From assembly GCF_003343245.1 (NCBI RefSeq), contig NZ_CP024901.1, positions 558,001-622,000 of the forward strand: 64,000 nt of DNA, read 5' to 3'. The DNA is from Photorhabdus laumondii subsp. laumondii. GTDB taxonomy: Bacteria; Pseudomonadota; Gammaproteobacteria; Enterobacterales; Enterobacteriaceae. Position 1 is the first letter of the stretch. Each line of letters starts with the position of its first letter. Made by a program: the position numbers and the translations under genes. The notes under the pieces are model-generated. The model searched no databases, had not been told where the DNA came from, and saw only the letters and a list, made by a program, of their open reading frames with translations. Below, one piece after another: positions 28,427 through 38,722 of the stretch.

Positions 28427-28918
28427 ATGTTAAGAACACCCCCTCTCCAGACTTTCTCACCAGAAACGCTCTTGTTTGACGAGCTGGCCCTTAAAAATCA
28501 TTTGGTCCGTCAAGTCGATGCCGTCATTGATTTCGAATTTATCCGCGAATTAGTAGTCCCATTGTATTGCCACAATAATGGCTGACCGGCTATCGATCCA
28601 GTTATGTTGCTCAAGATGATGTTACTGGACTAGTTTTATTTGGTATTTCCAGTGAACGCTGTCTGGTACAGGAAATTCAGGTTAATGTGGCTTACCACGG
28701 GTTTCTGCGCCTCGGACTGACAGAGAAGGTCCCCGATTCCTCAACCCTGAGTCAGAAATGTCGTCGTCGTTTCAGTCACAGCGAGGTCTTCCGGCAAATT
28801 TTTTACAACATTGTTGAGTAAGCGATTGCCAAGAGATTGGTCGGTGGACGGGTACTCTGTACTGACAGCACCCGTCTGAAAACCAGTGTCAATCTGCACA
28901 AATCAAGGAACGAACAGC
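28427..28918 (+). pseudogene. IS1182-type transposase remnant
   Basis: The plus strand reads MLRTPPLQTFSPETLLFDEL and onward in the N-terminal part of an IS1182-family DDE transposase. In-frame stops follow (after CHNNG and after the FYNIVE segment), and a frameshift is needed to reach the next matching part (SSERCLVQEIQVN, FLRLGLTEKVPDSSTLS). A later piece (GGRVLCTDSTRLKTSVNLHK) keeps the Asp of the catalytic region. The 3' half is missing. Dead insertion sequence next to the RiPP-like operon. Confidence 0.8.
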
Positions 28919-29128
28919 GAGCTGTGCCCCCCTGTACCTATTAAAGCAGTATCATGGGCACCATTAGGCCCGTTTTTGTGGGTTGCTGAAAGTGAAAATA
29001 CAATGCCTTTTGGTAGCAACAGTTCAAAATATCAAGCAGATAGAGTTGCTGATCGCAAGGCTTTATTATTTTTATCTGTGGATGGGGGAATATTCAGTGT
29101 AGCAGGGTCCAAAATGGCATTTGGGTGA
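28919..29128 (+). pseudogene. Hypothetical fragment fused to IS1182 remnant
   Basis: An open frame continues from the transposase remnant for about 70 codons, including PVPIKAVSWAPLGPFLWVAE and LLFLSVDGGIFSVAGSK, and stops at 29126-29128. It has no start of its own. It looks like the tail of a gene whose 5' part was replaced by the insertion sequence. It overlaps the next gene by four bases (GTGA). Function not recognised. Confidence 0.45.
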
Positions 29129-29769
29129 GTGCTCAGACCAGCTTAGTGAGAAAAAATGGACACAGCATTTTTCATAATGAAAAAAACAAACCTCATTATT
29201 TTGAATGGGGTTTGCCAGCGGTCTGTAAAGCAGTTCACTTTTTTTATCTTTCCGACCAGGAATATGACATAAAAGGATTTATTGATAAATTTGAAGAAAA
29301 TAGCAAATTTTTATGCAATGTTTTTTCTGCGATTGTAGGATTGCATATTAAAAGAATTTTTCTAAAAGAGCTTGAAGAGAATTATGAAATAGAACCTGAA
29401 TTTTATAATTCACGAATTTATTTATCGGCAGAAAAACGTGGTAATATAATTGATGCTTTTGAAACAGTTTTGCCCTATTACTTAGCGCCTAAACAGAATA
29501 GCCAGTATGAACATATTTATCTTCAACCAAGGGGAGATGATTTATTGTATTTTGTATCACCATGCAATTCACCTAATCAAACGATTGCAAAAGAGAACTT
29601 AATTTACAATATTCTGACTATGGATAAAGAGGGAAAACAGATAAATGCGATGGAACAAAATATCACATCTATTTTCCTACGTTCTTTTACCAACGATATA
29701 TTAAGGTTAAGGGAGGTCAGTAAAAGCTCTTTATTTGAGAAAATAGCTAAGATATATATTGAAAACTAG
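29125..29769 (+). CDS. Hypothetical protein, 214 residues
   Basis: I do not recognise the family. The protein starts with GTG overlapping the stop of the preceding fragment, a coupling typical of paired genes. It is soluble, moderately acidic and has mixed secondary-structure propensity, with aromatic-rich segments such as KPHYFEWGLPAVCKAVHFFY and YLAPKQNSQYEHIYLQPRGD. There is no signal peptide or membrane helix. It is bounded by transposase remnants on both sides and has low GC, suggesting acquired DNA. It may be the surviving partner of a two-gene module. Confidence 0.55.
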   Translation: MSAQTSLVRKNGHSIFHNEKNKPHYFEWGLPAVCKAVHFFYLSDQEYDIKGFIDKFEENSKFLCNVFSAIVGLHIKRIFLKELEENYEIEPEFYNSRIYLSAEKRGNIIDAFETVLPYYLAPKQNSQYEHIYLQPRGDDLLYFVSPCNSPNQTIAKENLIYNILTMDKEGKQINAMEQNITSIFLRSFTNDILRLREVSKSSLFEKIAKIYIEN

Positions 29770-29901
29770 CTGGAAATTAAAAGGTTTTCTCTGAAAAAGC
29801 GGAAGGATTATATCGGCGGCACTGAGGCCATGCTAAAAGTCACGGTGCCATCTTTTCCTTCGAAAGGGTACTCCCGCCGACATAAAGCTGGAGAGGAATA
29901 A

Positions 29902-30153
29902 TTGGCAAAAGTAGAAACGCAAAATCCAGAGCATACATGCCCGTATCGCAATATCCGCAAAGATTACCTTCATAAAGTCACGATGACTATCAGCGAAAAC
30001 CACGCCATGATCGTCATTGAGGACTTAAAGGTGAAAAACCTGTCAAAATCAGCGGCGGGGATGGTTGAACACCCCGGGCGCCACGTCAGGGCAAAATCCG
30101 GATTAAATCGCGCGATACTGGATCAGAGCTGGTATGAAATGCGCCGCCATTAG
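29902..30153 (+). pseudogene. TnpB/OrfB transposon-nuclease fragment (IS200/IS605 type)
   Basis: About 83 codons with segments typical of the middle of TnpB-like OrfB proteins: YRNIRKDYLHKVTMTISENH, AMIVIEDLKVKNLSKSAAG (containing the Glu of the RuvC-like core), RAKSGLNRAILDQSWYEMRR. Both ends are missing, including the zinc finger and final Asp, so the protein is inactive. Confidence 0.8.
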
Positions 30154-31756
30154 GGGAAAAAACATAATGAACGATTTTCAAGAGGTCAATTAACTCTTGA
30201 AAAAACCTTAGTGTTTACGTATCCCTGAACTGATTCAAAACATTTAACAGGATTAACCGGATTTTAAAAATCATTTAAAAAATGGACTTTGATCTTAATA
30301 CCATTATTTAATCTATTACCTTCTTTGGTTTTAAACCTGAAAAATCAAATGCATGAAAAGGAGAAACGAGCAAAATGAATGCAAATTTAATGAAAATGGG
30401 TAAGATAAATAGGGGATATAAAACGTAAATACCATTTATTAAATCTTTTCTAGTGATAATAAAATCCTTTTTATCGTTGATGAGTCAGCTAAGGGGTAAA
30501 AACAGGTACTCCATTAATGCCAGATTTGTAAAAGGTATAGAGTGATTAAAAACGGCCTATTTACGGCCATAATCATTTGAAAATACGAGTGCGGATAGAT
30601 TAAAGGATTTATATAACAGCTTGATTTAACATAATAAAATTCACTTTTTAGCAGGGCAGTTAATGACATTTAATCGAAACCCATTAACCATTAATGGCAA
30701 GTTAAAAAACAATCAGCACGATAGAGAAAGTTTTTTAATGAACTGAAAGTGAGATGTTTTCTCACCGTCATTTTAAGGCGTAAGCTATAAAAATAATGCA
30801 ATAAAAAAGAGATAAAACGGTTAATCTGGTCGGATTTAAGCTTTTTAAAAAAAAGAGGGGTTATCGGAAAAAACATCAAGGGATATCTTTAATATCGTCA
30901 GGCTATTTACCGACTGATTGATAAAAACCACTCAGGATTACCAGTAAAACAGAGCCAGTAAAAATAAAATGTATAAAGGATAAAAATAACGGTTAAAACC
31001 TTATGCCGATTAAAACCAGAGATTAAAAAAATGATTTTTAATAGTAGCTTAAAAGCCGTCTATCATAAATATTTCAGTGAAAAATAAGAAAAAAATTGGT
31101 TTTGTTAATGTTCATGTTTCTGGAAAAGAGGGAATATGATCATATGAGTAATTTAATCAAACAATCTATTTTCCCAAAGGAGCAGACTTTAATAATTTTT
31201 TTAAATGGTATAAATTTTTCCATAAACCAGTTAAATAATCTGTCATAAAAAAGTTCAAGTGAATGATTTAACAGAATACGAATCTGGTTAATTACAGTGT
31301 TATTATTTTTCATTTATTATGTAAAACTGTAAAATACTCTGGATTAAACGGCTTTACACTGTTTTAATCAGTTTAGTCTACGATTTGATTTAAACTATGC
31401 TGCTTTTTATGTCTTTAATGTGATCTGGGATTAAAATCAATTCATATCCTTATTTTCTAAACTTTTTTCGTGCTTTGTTAACGCTAAAATACCTGTCCAA
31501 CGGTGATCACTTTTCTGGCTGATTAATCTGCTAGGCTTTTTACCCTTGCTGGTGTAATGAGGTATTATTCGATATTGAAAAAATTATCAGCAGTTTGATA
31601 ACTCGGCTCAAAATTAAATTTCCTGAATCCGGCAGAATTTCGGACTCAGGTGTTATTAGCCGATTTAGTGTAAACTGTTTGATTTTATTAATCATCTAGT
31701 TATCTCATCTGGTGGTAGAAAGATAATATTGGGCGACTTTACACTTAAATTTGAGT
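30154..31756. other. Gene-free AT-rich region of 1.6 kb
   Basis: No open frame with convincing protein character on either strand. The DNA is very AT-rich and unusually full of GATTAAA / TTTAATC-type words on both strands. A single 62-codon minus-strand frame (30691-30879) has no ribosome site and odd composition. Possible explanations are a decayed genomic island or a regulatory/AT-rich spacer; no structured RNA was recognised. Confidence 0.5.
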
Positions 31757-31846
31757 AATTGTTTACTGCAATTCTTCATACAGAACTTTCCCTTACTTGC
31801 TGGGTATCCTACTTTTGGGGAGGCGGTTCACAGTGGTCGGGATTTA
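31757..31846. repeat. IS3-like end fragment, copy 1
   Basis: About 90 bases closely matching 36452-36535 in the same orientation (shared words ATTCTTCATRCAGAACTT, TTACTTGYTGGG, GTTCAC). The final part resembles the terminal repeat of IS3-family elements. No transposase remains. Confidence 0.6.
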
Positions 31847-31853
31847 CAATTAA

Positions 31854-32342
31854 TCAAAATTTCAATGAATAAGCTTTAATAAAATCGTTGTATGTTTCAT
31901 GCAGATGACAAAAATTTGCATCAGATTCAGTTTTTAGTACCTGGTACCTTTCTATCAATTTATTAAAAAGTCCTTCAGGAACAGGATATGGTTTAGGATC
32001 GTTTTTTGCGCAATAAAAGTAAAACAATGCTTTTTCCAATTCAGGAGTAGATAATTTTTCAGCTTTATTGAGCAAATAGCTAAAAGCCTCAAACCAATTA
32101 GATTCTGATAAAATCAAAAAATCTAAAGCAGTAGATTTAACAGAATTATTGTTAAAAAGATCCGAATCTAAGATTTTTTTACAAAAATCCAAACAACATT
32201 CAGAATCTTTCAATAAAAGTTCTCCTAAATAATCTATCGCATCATCAGAAGGATCTTCGTATGAATCCGCATTTACATAGCCATTTTCAAGATAACTATC
32301 TAATCCTGAAATCAACTCAATAAGCTCTATTCTTTCTGTCAT
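31854..32342 (-). CDS. Orphan immunity-type protein, 162 residues
   Basis: Acidic, helical protein without signal peptide or membrane segment (IELIELISGLDSYLENGY, DAIDYLGELLLKDSECCLDF, KAEKLSTPELEKALFYFY). I cannot name the family. Size, acidity, AT-rich codons and place at the end of a series of toxin-immunity modules suggest a CDI immunity protein. Its toxin is gone: only a 57-base piece of cdiA and a symE tail lie upstream. An orphan immunity gene of this kind could still protect against a neighbour's toxin. Confidence 0.55.
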   Translation of the reverse strand: MTERIELIELISGLDSYLENGYVNADSYEDPSDDAIDYLGELLLKDSECCLDFCKKILDSDLFNNNSVKSTALDFLILSESNWFEAFSYLLNKAEKLSTPELEKALFYFYCAKNDPKPYPVPEGLFNKLIERYQVLKTESDANFCHLHETYNDFIKAYSLKF

Positions 32343-32387
32343 TTGAAAGTTCTTGTTTGAACAGTGGCTAATCTCTTCTATCCATCA

Positions 32388-32444
32388 GGCTGAGCCACCT
32401 GTGCTGATACTCGCATTATGGTGTTCGGTTTTAAAATCCGCTTT
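32388..32444 (-). pseudogene. 57-base cdiA scrap
   Basis: Matches cdiA around 48699-48752 (shared CTGTGCTGATACTCGCA, GGTGTTCGGTTTTAAAATCC). Homology stops abruptly at the same point as in the 38.6 kb scar, followed by the same foreign TTTTTTGTTT sequence. Confidence 0.8.
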
Positions 32445-32462
32445 TTTTGTTTGGCCTTACCG

Positions 32463-32531
32463 ATGGTAAAACTGATCACCAATACTAGCGAGGCTGGACA
32501 GTTGATTATCCGGCTTGTTGAGAAGAACTGA
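32463..32531 (+). pseudogene. symE 3' tail remnant
   Basis: Plus-strand codons encode a short tail ending AGQLIIRLVEKN before the stop; the intact SymE here ends HGQLIIRLVEYN. It is followed, as in the intact gene, by a GATCCCAGC hairpin. Only about 22 codons survive. Confidence 0.75.
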
Positions 32532-32543
32532 CGGCTAAAGGGA

Positions 32544-32569
32544 AGATCCCAGCGCTTAGGCTGGGATCT
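32544..32569. terminator. Terminator hairpin of module 3
   Basis: Perfect ten-base stem AGATCCCAGC / GCTGGGATCT with a six-base loop, ten bases from the end of the DUF2247-like gene. Same hairpin family as at 46308 and 38723. Confidence 0.75.
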
Positions 32570-32578
32570 GTATCAACT

Positions 32579-33094
32579 CTATTGCAATTGCTTAATCTCT
32601 CTATCTAACCAGTTACGATGCTTTTCTATCAATAGGTGGTAATTCTCTTCCGAATAGTATTCTGTCGGTGAAAGATTATTACCAACACCTTGGACTATAT
32701 TCGGTGAATCAACACTATCTCCCCAAAGGTTCCAAAACTCGTTTAATTTGAGAAGACCATATACATAATCATCAGGCAATTCATTGAGTAATAGGATATA
32801 TAAAGCGACATATCTCCATTTCCTTTCTGATAACTGTATATTTATATTTTTTTTATCACATATGACTTCTAAGCTATCGATCACTTCACGATTGATTTCT
32901 GTGCAAAATGCAGCTTCAGACACCTCGACCAGAATTGAATCAGACAGATCAAGTTTTGTTAATTCATTACATGCAAACTCACTTATATTAGGAGCAGATA
33001 AACGACCAACAGGGTTTCCCTTGGCTCCAAGAAAAATCATTCCCCAATCAAGTAATTCCATTTTTTTAGCTAACAAGTACATATCATTCATCAT
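32579..33094 (-). CDS. DUF2247-like immunity protein
   Basis: 171 residues, soluble and acidic. The N-terminal pattern (MNDMYLLAKKMELLDWGMIF, LGAKGNPVGRLSAPNISEFA) resembles DUF2247 proteins, a family found as immunity proteins beside polymorphic toxins. The start codon overlaps the stop of the upstream toxin reading frame in an ATGA (33091-33094), the same four-base coupling seen in the other modules here. It presumably neutralises the toxin tip encoded at 33091-33411. Family name moderate, immunity role well supported by context. Confidence 0.68.
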   Translation of the reverse strand: MMNDMYLLAKKMELLDWGMIFLGAKGNPVGRLSAPNISEFACNELTKLDLSDSILVEVSEAAFCTEINREVIDSLEVICDKKNINIQLSERKWRYVALYILLLNELPDDYVYGLLKLNEFWNLWGDSVDSPNIVQGVGNNLSPTEYYSEENYHLLIEKHRNWLDREIKQLQ

Positions 33095-36000
33095 GGTTTT
33101 GATGGCACTCCATTCACTGTTCCGCCAGTAACAAACATTCTATGGCTTACACCACCTAATTTTGGATCTACTATCCACTCAAATCGTCCTTCAACCCCAT
33201 TTAATTTTCCTGGCAATTGATAAAGAGTGGCTCCATTTTTCAATTTCGTTTGTGTTGCTAAGCCAGCATAATTGTCAACAATATCATTGAAACCATGAGC
33301 CTTAGCTACTGAAGGAAATTCTTGTGTCGCTGTTGGCTTACTCTTATTTGAATAAACAGATATTTCTTTCCCATCAATATCAACAACAGTTTTATTAGGT
33401 AGTTGATCTACTTTATTTCCACTACAGTTCCTTTCTCGCCACTTCCAACCCTTTGATGCTCTAATACGTCATTTTTGATTGTCTTGTCACTTGCAATGTT
33501 TTCTTTTCCATTAGGTAGTGACTTTCCATCAAACTTACCAACCGGATGCTCAACATTCGTCACTGTGCCCTTATCCTTCGGACTAAATTTCCCTTCTCCT
33601 ACTTTCCATTGCGGTGATGAACCTTCTGCTTTGCTACCCGAAACAGGATTTTTAGCCAGTGCCAAGAATGCCTTAGCCGCCACATACTGCATCACCTTCG
33701 CTTCACTGGTCGGGATGCCGCTGGTCACAATTTCAGCGGCTTTCTCCGGCGTCATTTTCTCATTGGACATAACCACATCCAACGGAACACCGAAGAAGTT
33801 CCCCCACGCTACAATCAGCCCTCTGGCTGGATCTTGGCCTTCGGGATGGGTGCCCCGTGCTTGCCTCGCCAGCTCTTCGGATATCTGATCCGGTGTTGCC
33901 CCTTCCTTGTACATCTTCATTGCCAGTGAACTCTGTGCCCGACCGTAATCCGACATCCCTTTTGGCAAGCTTAAGGCATTATTCTCCACCGCATTCTTCC
34001 CGGCTTGGGCCCCGGTAACGGCGCTTTCGGTGGAGTCACCGGCAATGCCGCCGGCCAGCCCGGCCGCCAAAGTAGAAAGAGTGCTGATGGTCTGTTTTTC
34101 CTCTTCACTTAAGTCGCTGACTTTAGCATTTTCGCCGTGAATATGCTTCATCAGTTCCCGGGCAGCCAGTTCACCGCCCGCCGCGCCTGCCGCACCCGCC
34201 AGCGCATTGTTGCCACTGACTTCGGCGGCTACTGCCCCCAGAATGGCATGGGCCAGAGTATTGGTGACGATATCGACTTCATGGGTTTTCGGGTCGGTAG
34301 TCAGGTCTTTAATCACCCCGGCCAGATAAGGAGAAGCGCCGCCTGCCAGTGCCTGACCGATATTTCCGCCCGCGAGTCCCTGAATGGCCGCGGTAGCCGC
34401 CTGTAAAGCAGTGTGGTATTTCCCACCGGTGCCCAGACCAGACTCATTCAATGCCGCGTTATAGGCGGTCTTGTAAATCTGGTCTTTAATAAGCGCCGGG
34501 GTGATGTCGGTTTTACCGTTATCCTTCAGTACTTTTATGGCCGCTTCTCTATCCGGGTCACTGATGTTCTCCAGTTTGGCGTTGGCTGCTTTGGTGGCGA
34601 TAATGGCCCCTTCGGTGCTGGCGATATCAATCACCTGCGCACTGATTTCGCCAATCAGTTGGGCCTGTTTCAGCCGTTGCTGCTCTTTCTCTTTGTCAAA
34701 GATAGGGCTGAGGGCATTGTTAGCATGGTCGGTATCCCGGCTCAGGGTGGTGACATCCTGTTGCTGCTTGTCTTTATCCCGGATAATCAGGGCACCGTCG
34801 CTGACCGCGGCGTGAGTGGTGCTTTGGGCGTGGCCTTCCCGGTTAGCGCCGCCCAGGGTATTGGCCGCCAGATTACTGAGGAACATGCCGCCGGCTGAAC
34901 CGCCGGTGCTGATACTCACGCTATGGTGTTCGGTTTTAAAATCCGCTTTGTTTTTGATATCGCCAAAGCCCAGTGTGCCGGTATCGAGGGTGTTTTTGTC
35001 TTTGTCTGCGGTACTGGCAATGACTGCGCCATCAAGCTGAGTATGTTCCCCCACTTTGACCTGATAGCCGCCTTTGCCGGCAAACAGTCCGGTCTGCTCC
35101 TGTACGGAGTCAAAGTTGCTGTGGATTTTGTCGCGGCTGGCGCTGAGGTTCAATGAGCCGCCCGGTTGTGGACCGAGAGTAACACTGACACCGGCACTGA
35201 CGTTCTGCTGCTTCATATCGTAGCGGTTGCTGTCCTGCTCGCTGCTGAGCGTCAGGTGGCGTTTGACGTCGGCAGTAATCTGTTCGCCGCTGACCTGAGC
35301 GCCTTTGAGCGAGGCATCCCGGCCGGCGTTGAGGGTGACAGTTTGCCCCGCATCCAGCGTAGTTTCATTATGGCTGACGCCGTTACCGCTTTCACGGCCT
35401 TTGCCGTGGTTGGTGCTGGCGGAGAGATTGATTCCCGTGCCCCCCGGTCCGGCAGTGAAACCGACGCCCAGTGAGCTGCCGCGACTGCTGTTTTTGCCGG
35501 TGGTCTGTTCGGTGTTCTGGCTGGATGAGAGCTGGATATCCCGGCTGGCATTGAGTTGCAGGTCTTTGCCCGCCTGCAACTGGCCGCCCTGAATGCGGAT
35601 ATCGCCGTGCTGGTGTTGAGTGGTCTGGTGTTGTTTCAGTTCTGACCGGGAGGACTGGCGGCCGTAGGAGAGGCTGACACCCACCAGATTGTTGTTGGCT
35701 TTGTCGTCACCGCCTTTAGCGTCGGCCAGACGGGCTGCCTGGACTGCCTGTACCCCGCTAAGGGCGGCCTTGGTGCCCTGTAAGGCTTTGATACGGCTGT
35801 CACTTTCATTGTTAGCGGTTTGAACTGTTTGAACGGCGGAATTCAGGGCTCCGCCTGCGGTGCCGGATAGTGCCACGGTCAGGCCGCTTTGTTTCTGTTC
35901 GGTTTTGGTGATAGCGGTGTGACTGTTTTCCGCACTGGTGATGTGAATGTTTTGGCCGGAAAGTTGCGTATCGCGGCCCGCCACGACATCACTGCCGTGA

Positions 36001-36434
36001 ATGCTGAGCTGTTTTCCGGCGCTGAATGTCACACTGCCCTGGCTGCTGCCTACCGTGCTGCCTTTGTTGAGGTTGCTGTCGATATCGGTAGTCGATTTTT
36101 GGCTGGCTTTGCCGACGGAGAAGCCGATACCGCCGGTCCCCATCAGACCCGATTTTTTCTCTTGTTTGAAGTGCGTTTCATGACGGGCTTCATCCGCGGT
36201 AGTGATGGTGAGCTGATTGCCTGCGGCCAGATGAACATCCTGAGTGCCAGCCACGTTACTGCCGATGATGTTGAGGTCATTTCCGGTTTGTAAGGTTACG
36301 CGGTCGCCGCTGAGCGTGGTGCTTTGTGCCCGGCGTTCATGCACTTCATCGTGGGTTTCGACGGAGGATTTGGAGAGTAAGCCTTTACTGGTCTGTTTGC
36401 TGTGTTCTACCAGGTCTGATGAAGCGATGTCCGC
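33091..36434 (-). pseudogene. Displaced cdiA fragment, module 3, frameshifted before its toxin
   Basis: The segment from 36434 to ~33990 repeats the FHA-2 repeat and pretoxin part of the full cdiA almost codon for codon (ASSDLVEHSKQTSKGLLSKS onward), with a 20-residue deletion after KQHQTTQ. After the VENN motif (33978-33989) comes a module-specific tip. The main frame stops at 33408 (GTVVEIK). The next frame continues VDQLPNKTVVDIDGKEISVY and ends GGTVNGVPSKP at 33091, overlapping the immunity start. One extra A in the run near 33412 would join them. No start or signal peptide; 5' truncated at an IS3-like fragment. Confidence 0.8.
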
Positions 36435-36451
36435 TTAAATGTGATCAAACA

Positions 36452-36535
36452 CTTACTGTAATTCTTCATGCAGAACTTCCCCCTACTTGTTGGGTGTCCA
36501 ACTTTCGGGGGGTAGTTCACTTTAGTTGGGATCTT
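36452..36535. repeat. IS3-like end fragment, copy 2
   Basis: Same sequence and orientation as 31757-31846; includes GTCCAACTTTCGGGGGGTAG, which resembles IS3-family terminal repeats. It truncates the 5' side of the module 3 cdiA fragment and lies downstream of the module 2 immunity gene. Confidence 0.6.
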
Positions 36536-36564
36536 TTTAACATTATGACGACATTAAACTTTTC

Positions 36565-36795
36565 CTAAAATCTTTTATGTTGAAGATAATTTATCAAACA
36601 AATAACACCACCTAGGAATATCCCCATAACAACACCTATTCCAATAGCCTCAACAATATCTTTATAACCGATGAAAAACACGCCAGTTTCAAAATAAAGA
36701 ACAAATTTAACTAACAGTTTTACCGCCATGACCGTGATGAACACACCTATGCTCTGAACTAAAGACCAATATAAAAAATAGATTATAAATTTCAT
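36565..36795 (-). CDS. Small membrane immunity protein of module 2
   Basis: 76 residues with two hydrophobic helices (about 3-32 and 45-70) and a basic C-terminal QHKRF, so an inner-membrane protein. Its start overlaps the stop of the upstream toxin fragment by four bases (ATGA, 36792-36795). The CdiI of E. coli EC93 is also very small and protects against a toxin acting at the inner membrane. Immunity is inferred from position and topology. Confidence 0.65.
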   Translation of the reverse strand: MKFIIYFLYWSLVQSIGVFITVMAVKLLVKFVLYFETGVFFIGYKDIVEAIGIGVVMGIFLGGVICLINYLQHKRF

Positions 36796-38618
36796 TTTTT
36801 ATCCTTAGAGCTTAACTCATCCATGATTACTTTATTTGCAGTTTCAGAACCAACAGCTCCTACTGCACTACCAACAATGCCAGGAGCAGGGGATACTAAC
36901 GGTGGTGCAGATATCGAAGGATTGATTAAATTGAATCTTTCTTTAAATCCATTTGACCAAGGATTCATTTTATTATCCAAATAGTTAGTAGTTCCCTTTG
37001 TCACTCCATAACCTACTGATGATCCTACAAACGCGCCTCCCATTGGTAACCACGGAGAATTTCCATCAATTACGCTAGAAACACCTGCTCCTAATGTATT
37101 AGTCGCAGCAGTACCCCAATACCCCATTCCTGCCGTTGCACCGCCTGTAATCAAAGATGTCCCGAAACTGGTATAGCTAAAGTTTTCTTGAGGATTGTTG
37201 TAGATGTTGTAACCTTGCATTCCTAGGTTGGCTAAGCCTGTAGTACCTACACCTATAGCTCTGTTTGCAATAGTCGTACTTCCAATCCAATTAGTAACAG
37301 CAGGTGTAGCCGTTTTAGCTAATGTCGGTAAGGCTAGAGAAATTGTTGCAATTACTGCCCGTGGGATATTATTGCTTTTCTGCAATGTATCGTAATTATC
37401 AATTACTGGGCTAATCTGGTTAAGGCTATATTCTGTTAATTTTGTACAGTCAGCGTCACAATTTGGTGATTGAATAAGCTTTATCAACTCTTCCTGTTGT
37501 TTCATCAGATAATCTTTTGAAATCTTAGTTTCAATAGCTTTTTGTTGCTGATCTTGATCAGCTTTACTAGCAACCTCAATTAAACGATTCTTTTCTTCAT
37601 CAGTAGATGATGCTTTATATTTTTCCAACCATGAGGTGATCTGACCTGCCTTCAGGAAGTTGTTCTCAACCGCATTCTTCCCGGCCTGGGCCCCGGTAAC
37701 GGCGCTTCCGGTGGAGTCACCGGCAATGCCGCCGGCCAGCCCGGCCGCCAAAGTAGAAAGAGTGCTGATGGTCTGTTTTTCCTCTTCACTTAAGTCGCTG
37801 ACTTTAGCATTTTCGCCGTGAATATGCTTCATCAGTTCTCGGGCGGCCAGTTCACCGCCTGCCGCACCCGCCAGCGCATTGTTACCACTGACTTCGGCGG
37901 CCACTGCCCCCAGAATGGCATGGGCCAGAGTATTGGTGACGACATCGACTTGATGAGTTTTCGGGTCGGTGGTCAGGTCTTTAATCACCCCGGCCAGATA
38001 AGGAGAAGCGCCGCCTGCCAGTGCCTGACCGATATTTCCGCCCGCGAGCCCCTGAATGGCCGCGGTAGCCGCCTGTAAAGCAGAGTGGTATTTTCCACCG
38101 GTGCCCAGACCAGACTCATTCAATGCCGCGTTATAGGCAGTCTTGTAAATCTGGTCTTTAATAAGCGCCGGGGTGATGTCGGTTTTACCTTTATCCTTCA
38201 GTACTTTTATAGCCGCTTCTCTATCCGGGTCACTGATGTTCTCCAGTTTGGCGTTGGCTGCTTTGGTGGCGATAATGGCCCCTTCGGTACTGGCGATATC
38301 AATCACCTGCGCACTGATTTCGCCAATCAGTTGGGCCTGTTTCAGCCGTTGCTGTTCTTTCTCTTTGTCAAAGATAGGGCTGAGGGCATTGTTAGCATGG
38401 TCGGTATCCCGGCTGAGGGTGGTGACATCCTGTTGCTGGTGGTCTTTATCCCGGATAATCAGGGTGCCGTCACTGACCGCGGCGTGAGTGGTGCTTTGGG
38501 CATGGCCTTCCCGGTTAGCGCCGCCCAGGGTGTTGGCCGCCAGATTACTGAGGAACATGCCGCCGGCTGAACCGCCGGTGCTGATACTCACGCTATGGTG
38601 TTCGGTTTTAAAATCCGA
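36792..38618 (-). pseudogene. Displaced cdiA fragment, module 2, with membrane-type toxin tip
   Basis: An open frame of 599 codons from an internal ATG at 38591; homology to cdiA reaches ~38618. It repeats the end of the FHA-2 region and pretoxin domain (ISTGGSAGGMFLSNLAANTL to AGKNA), then VENN at 37659-37670 and a 292-residue unique tip. The tip has hydrophobic, glycine/alanine-rich stretches (RAVIATISLALPTLAKTA, TSLITGGATAGMGYW, APGIVGSAVGAVGSETANKV), suggesting membrane insertion. There is no signal peptide, so the tip can be exported only after recombination into a complete cdiA. Immunity gene follows with ATGA overlap. Confidence 0.75.
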
Positions 38619-38639
38619 TTTTTTTGTTTAGCCTTACCC

Positions 38640-38708
38640 ATGGTGAAACCGATCACCAATACCAGCGAGGCCGGACAGTTGATTATCCGGCTCGTTGAGA
38701 ACAATTGA
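38640..38708 (+). pseudogene. symE 3' tail remnant, second scar
   Basis: Encodes MVKPITNTSEAGQLIIRLVE plus two Asn and a stop, nearly identical to the remnant at 32463. It abuts the 5' end of the module 2 cdiA fragment at the identical junction. Confidence 0.75.
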
Positions 38709-38722
38709 TGGCTACAGAGAAA

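Noticed and set aside
29902..30153. An active TnpB RNA-guided nuclease
   Set aside because: Only the middle of the protein remains; the zinc finger and the last catalytic Asp are missing and no guide-RNA end could be recognised.
30691..30879. 62-codon minus-strand frame in the AT-rich region
   Set aside because: No ribosome site and a composition (Phe, Lys, Leu runs) expected from random AT-rich DNA.
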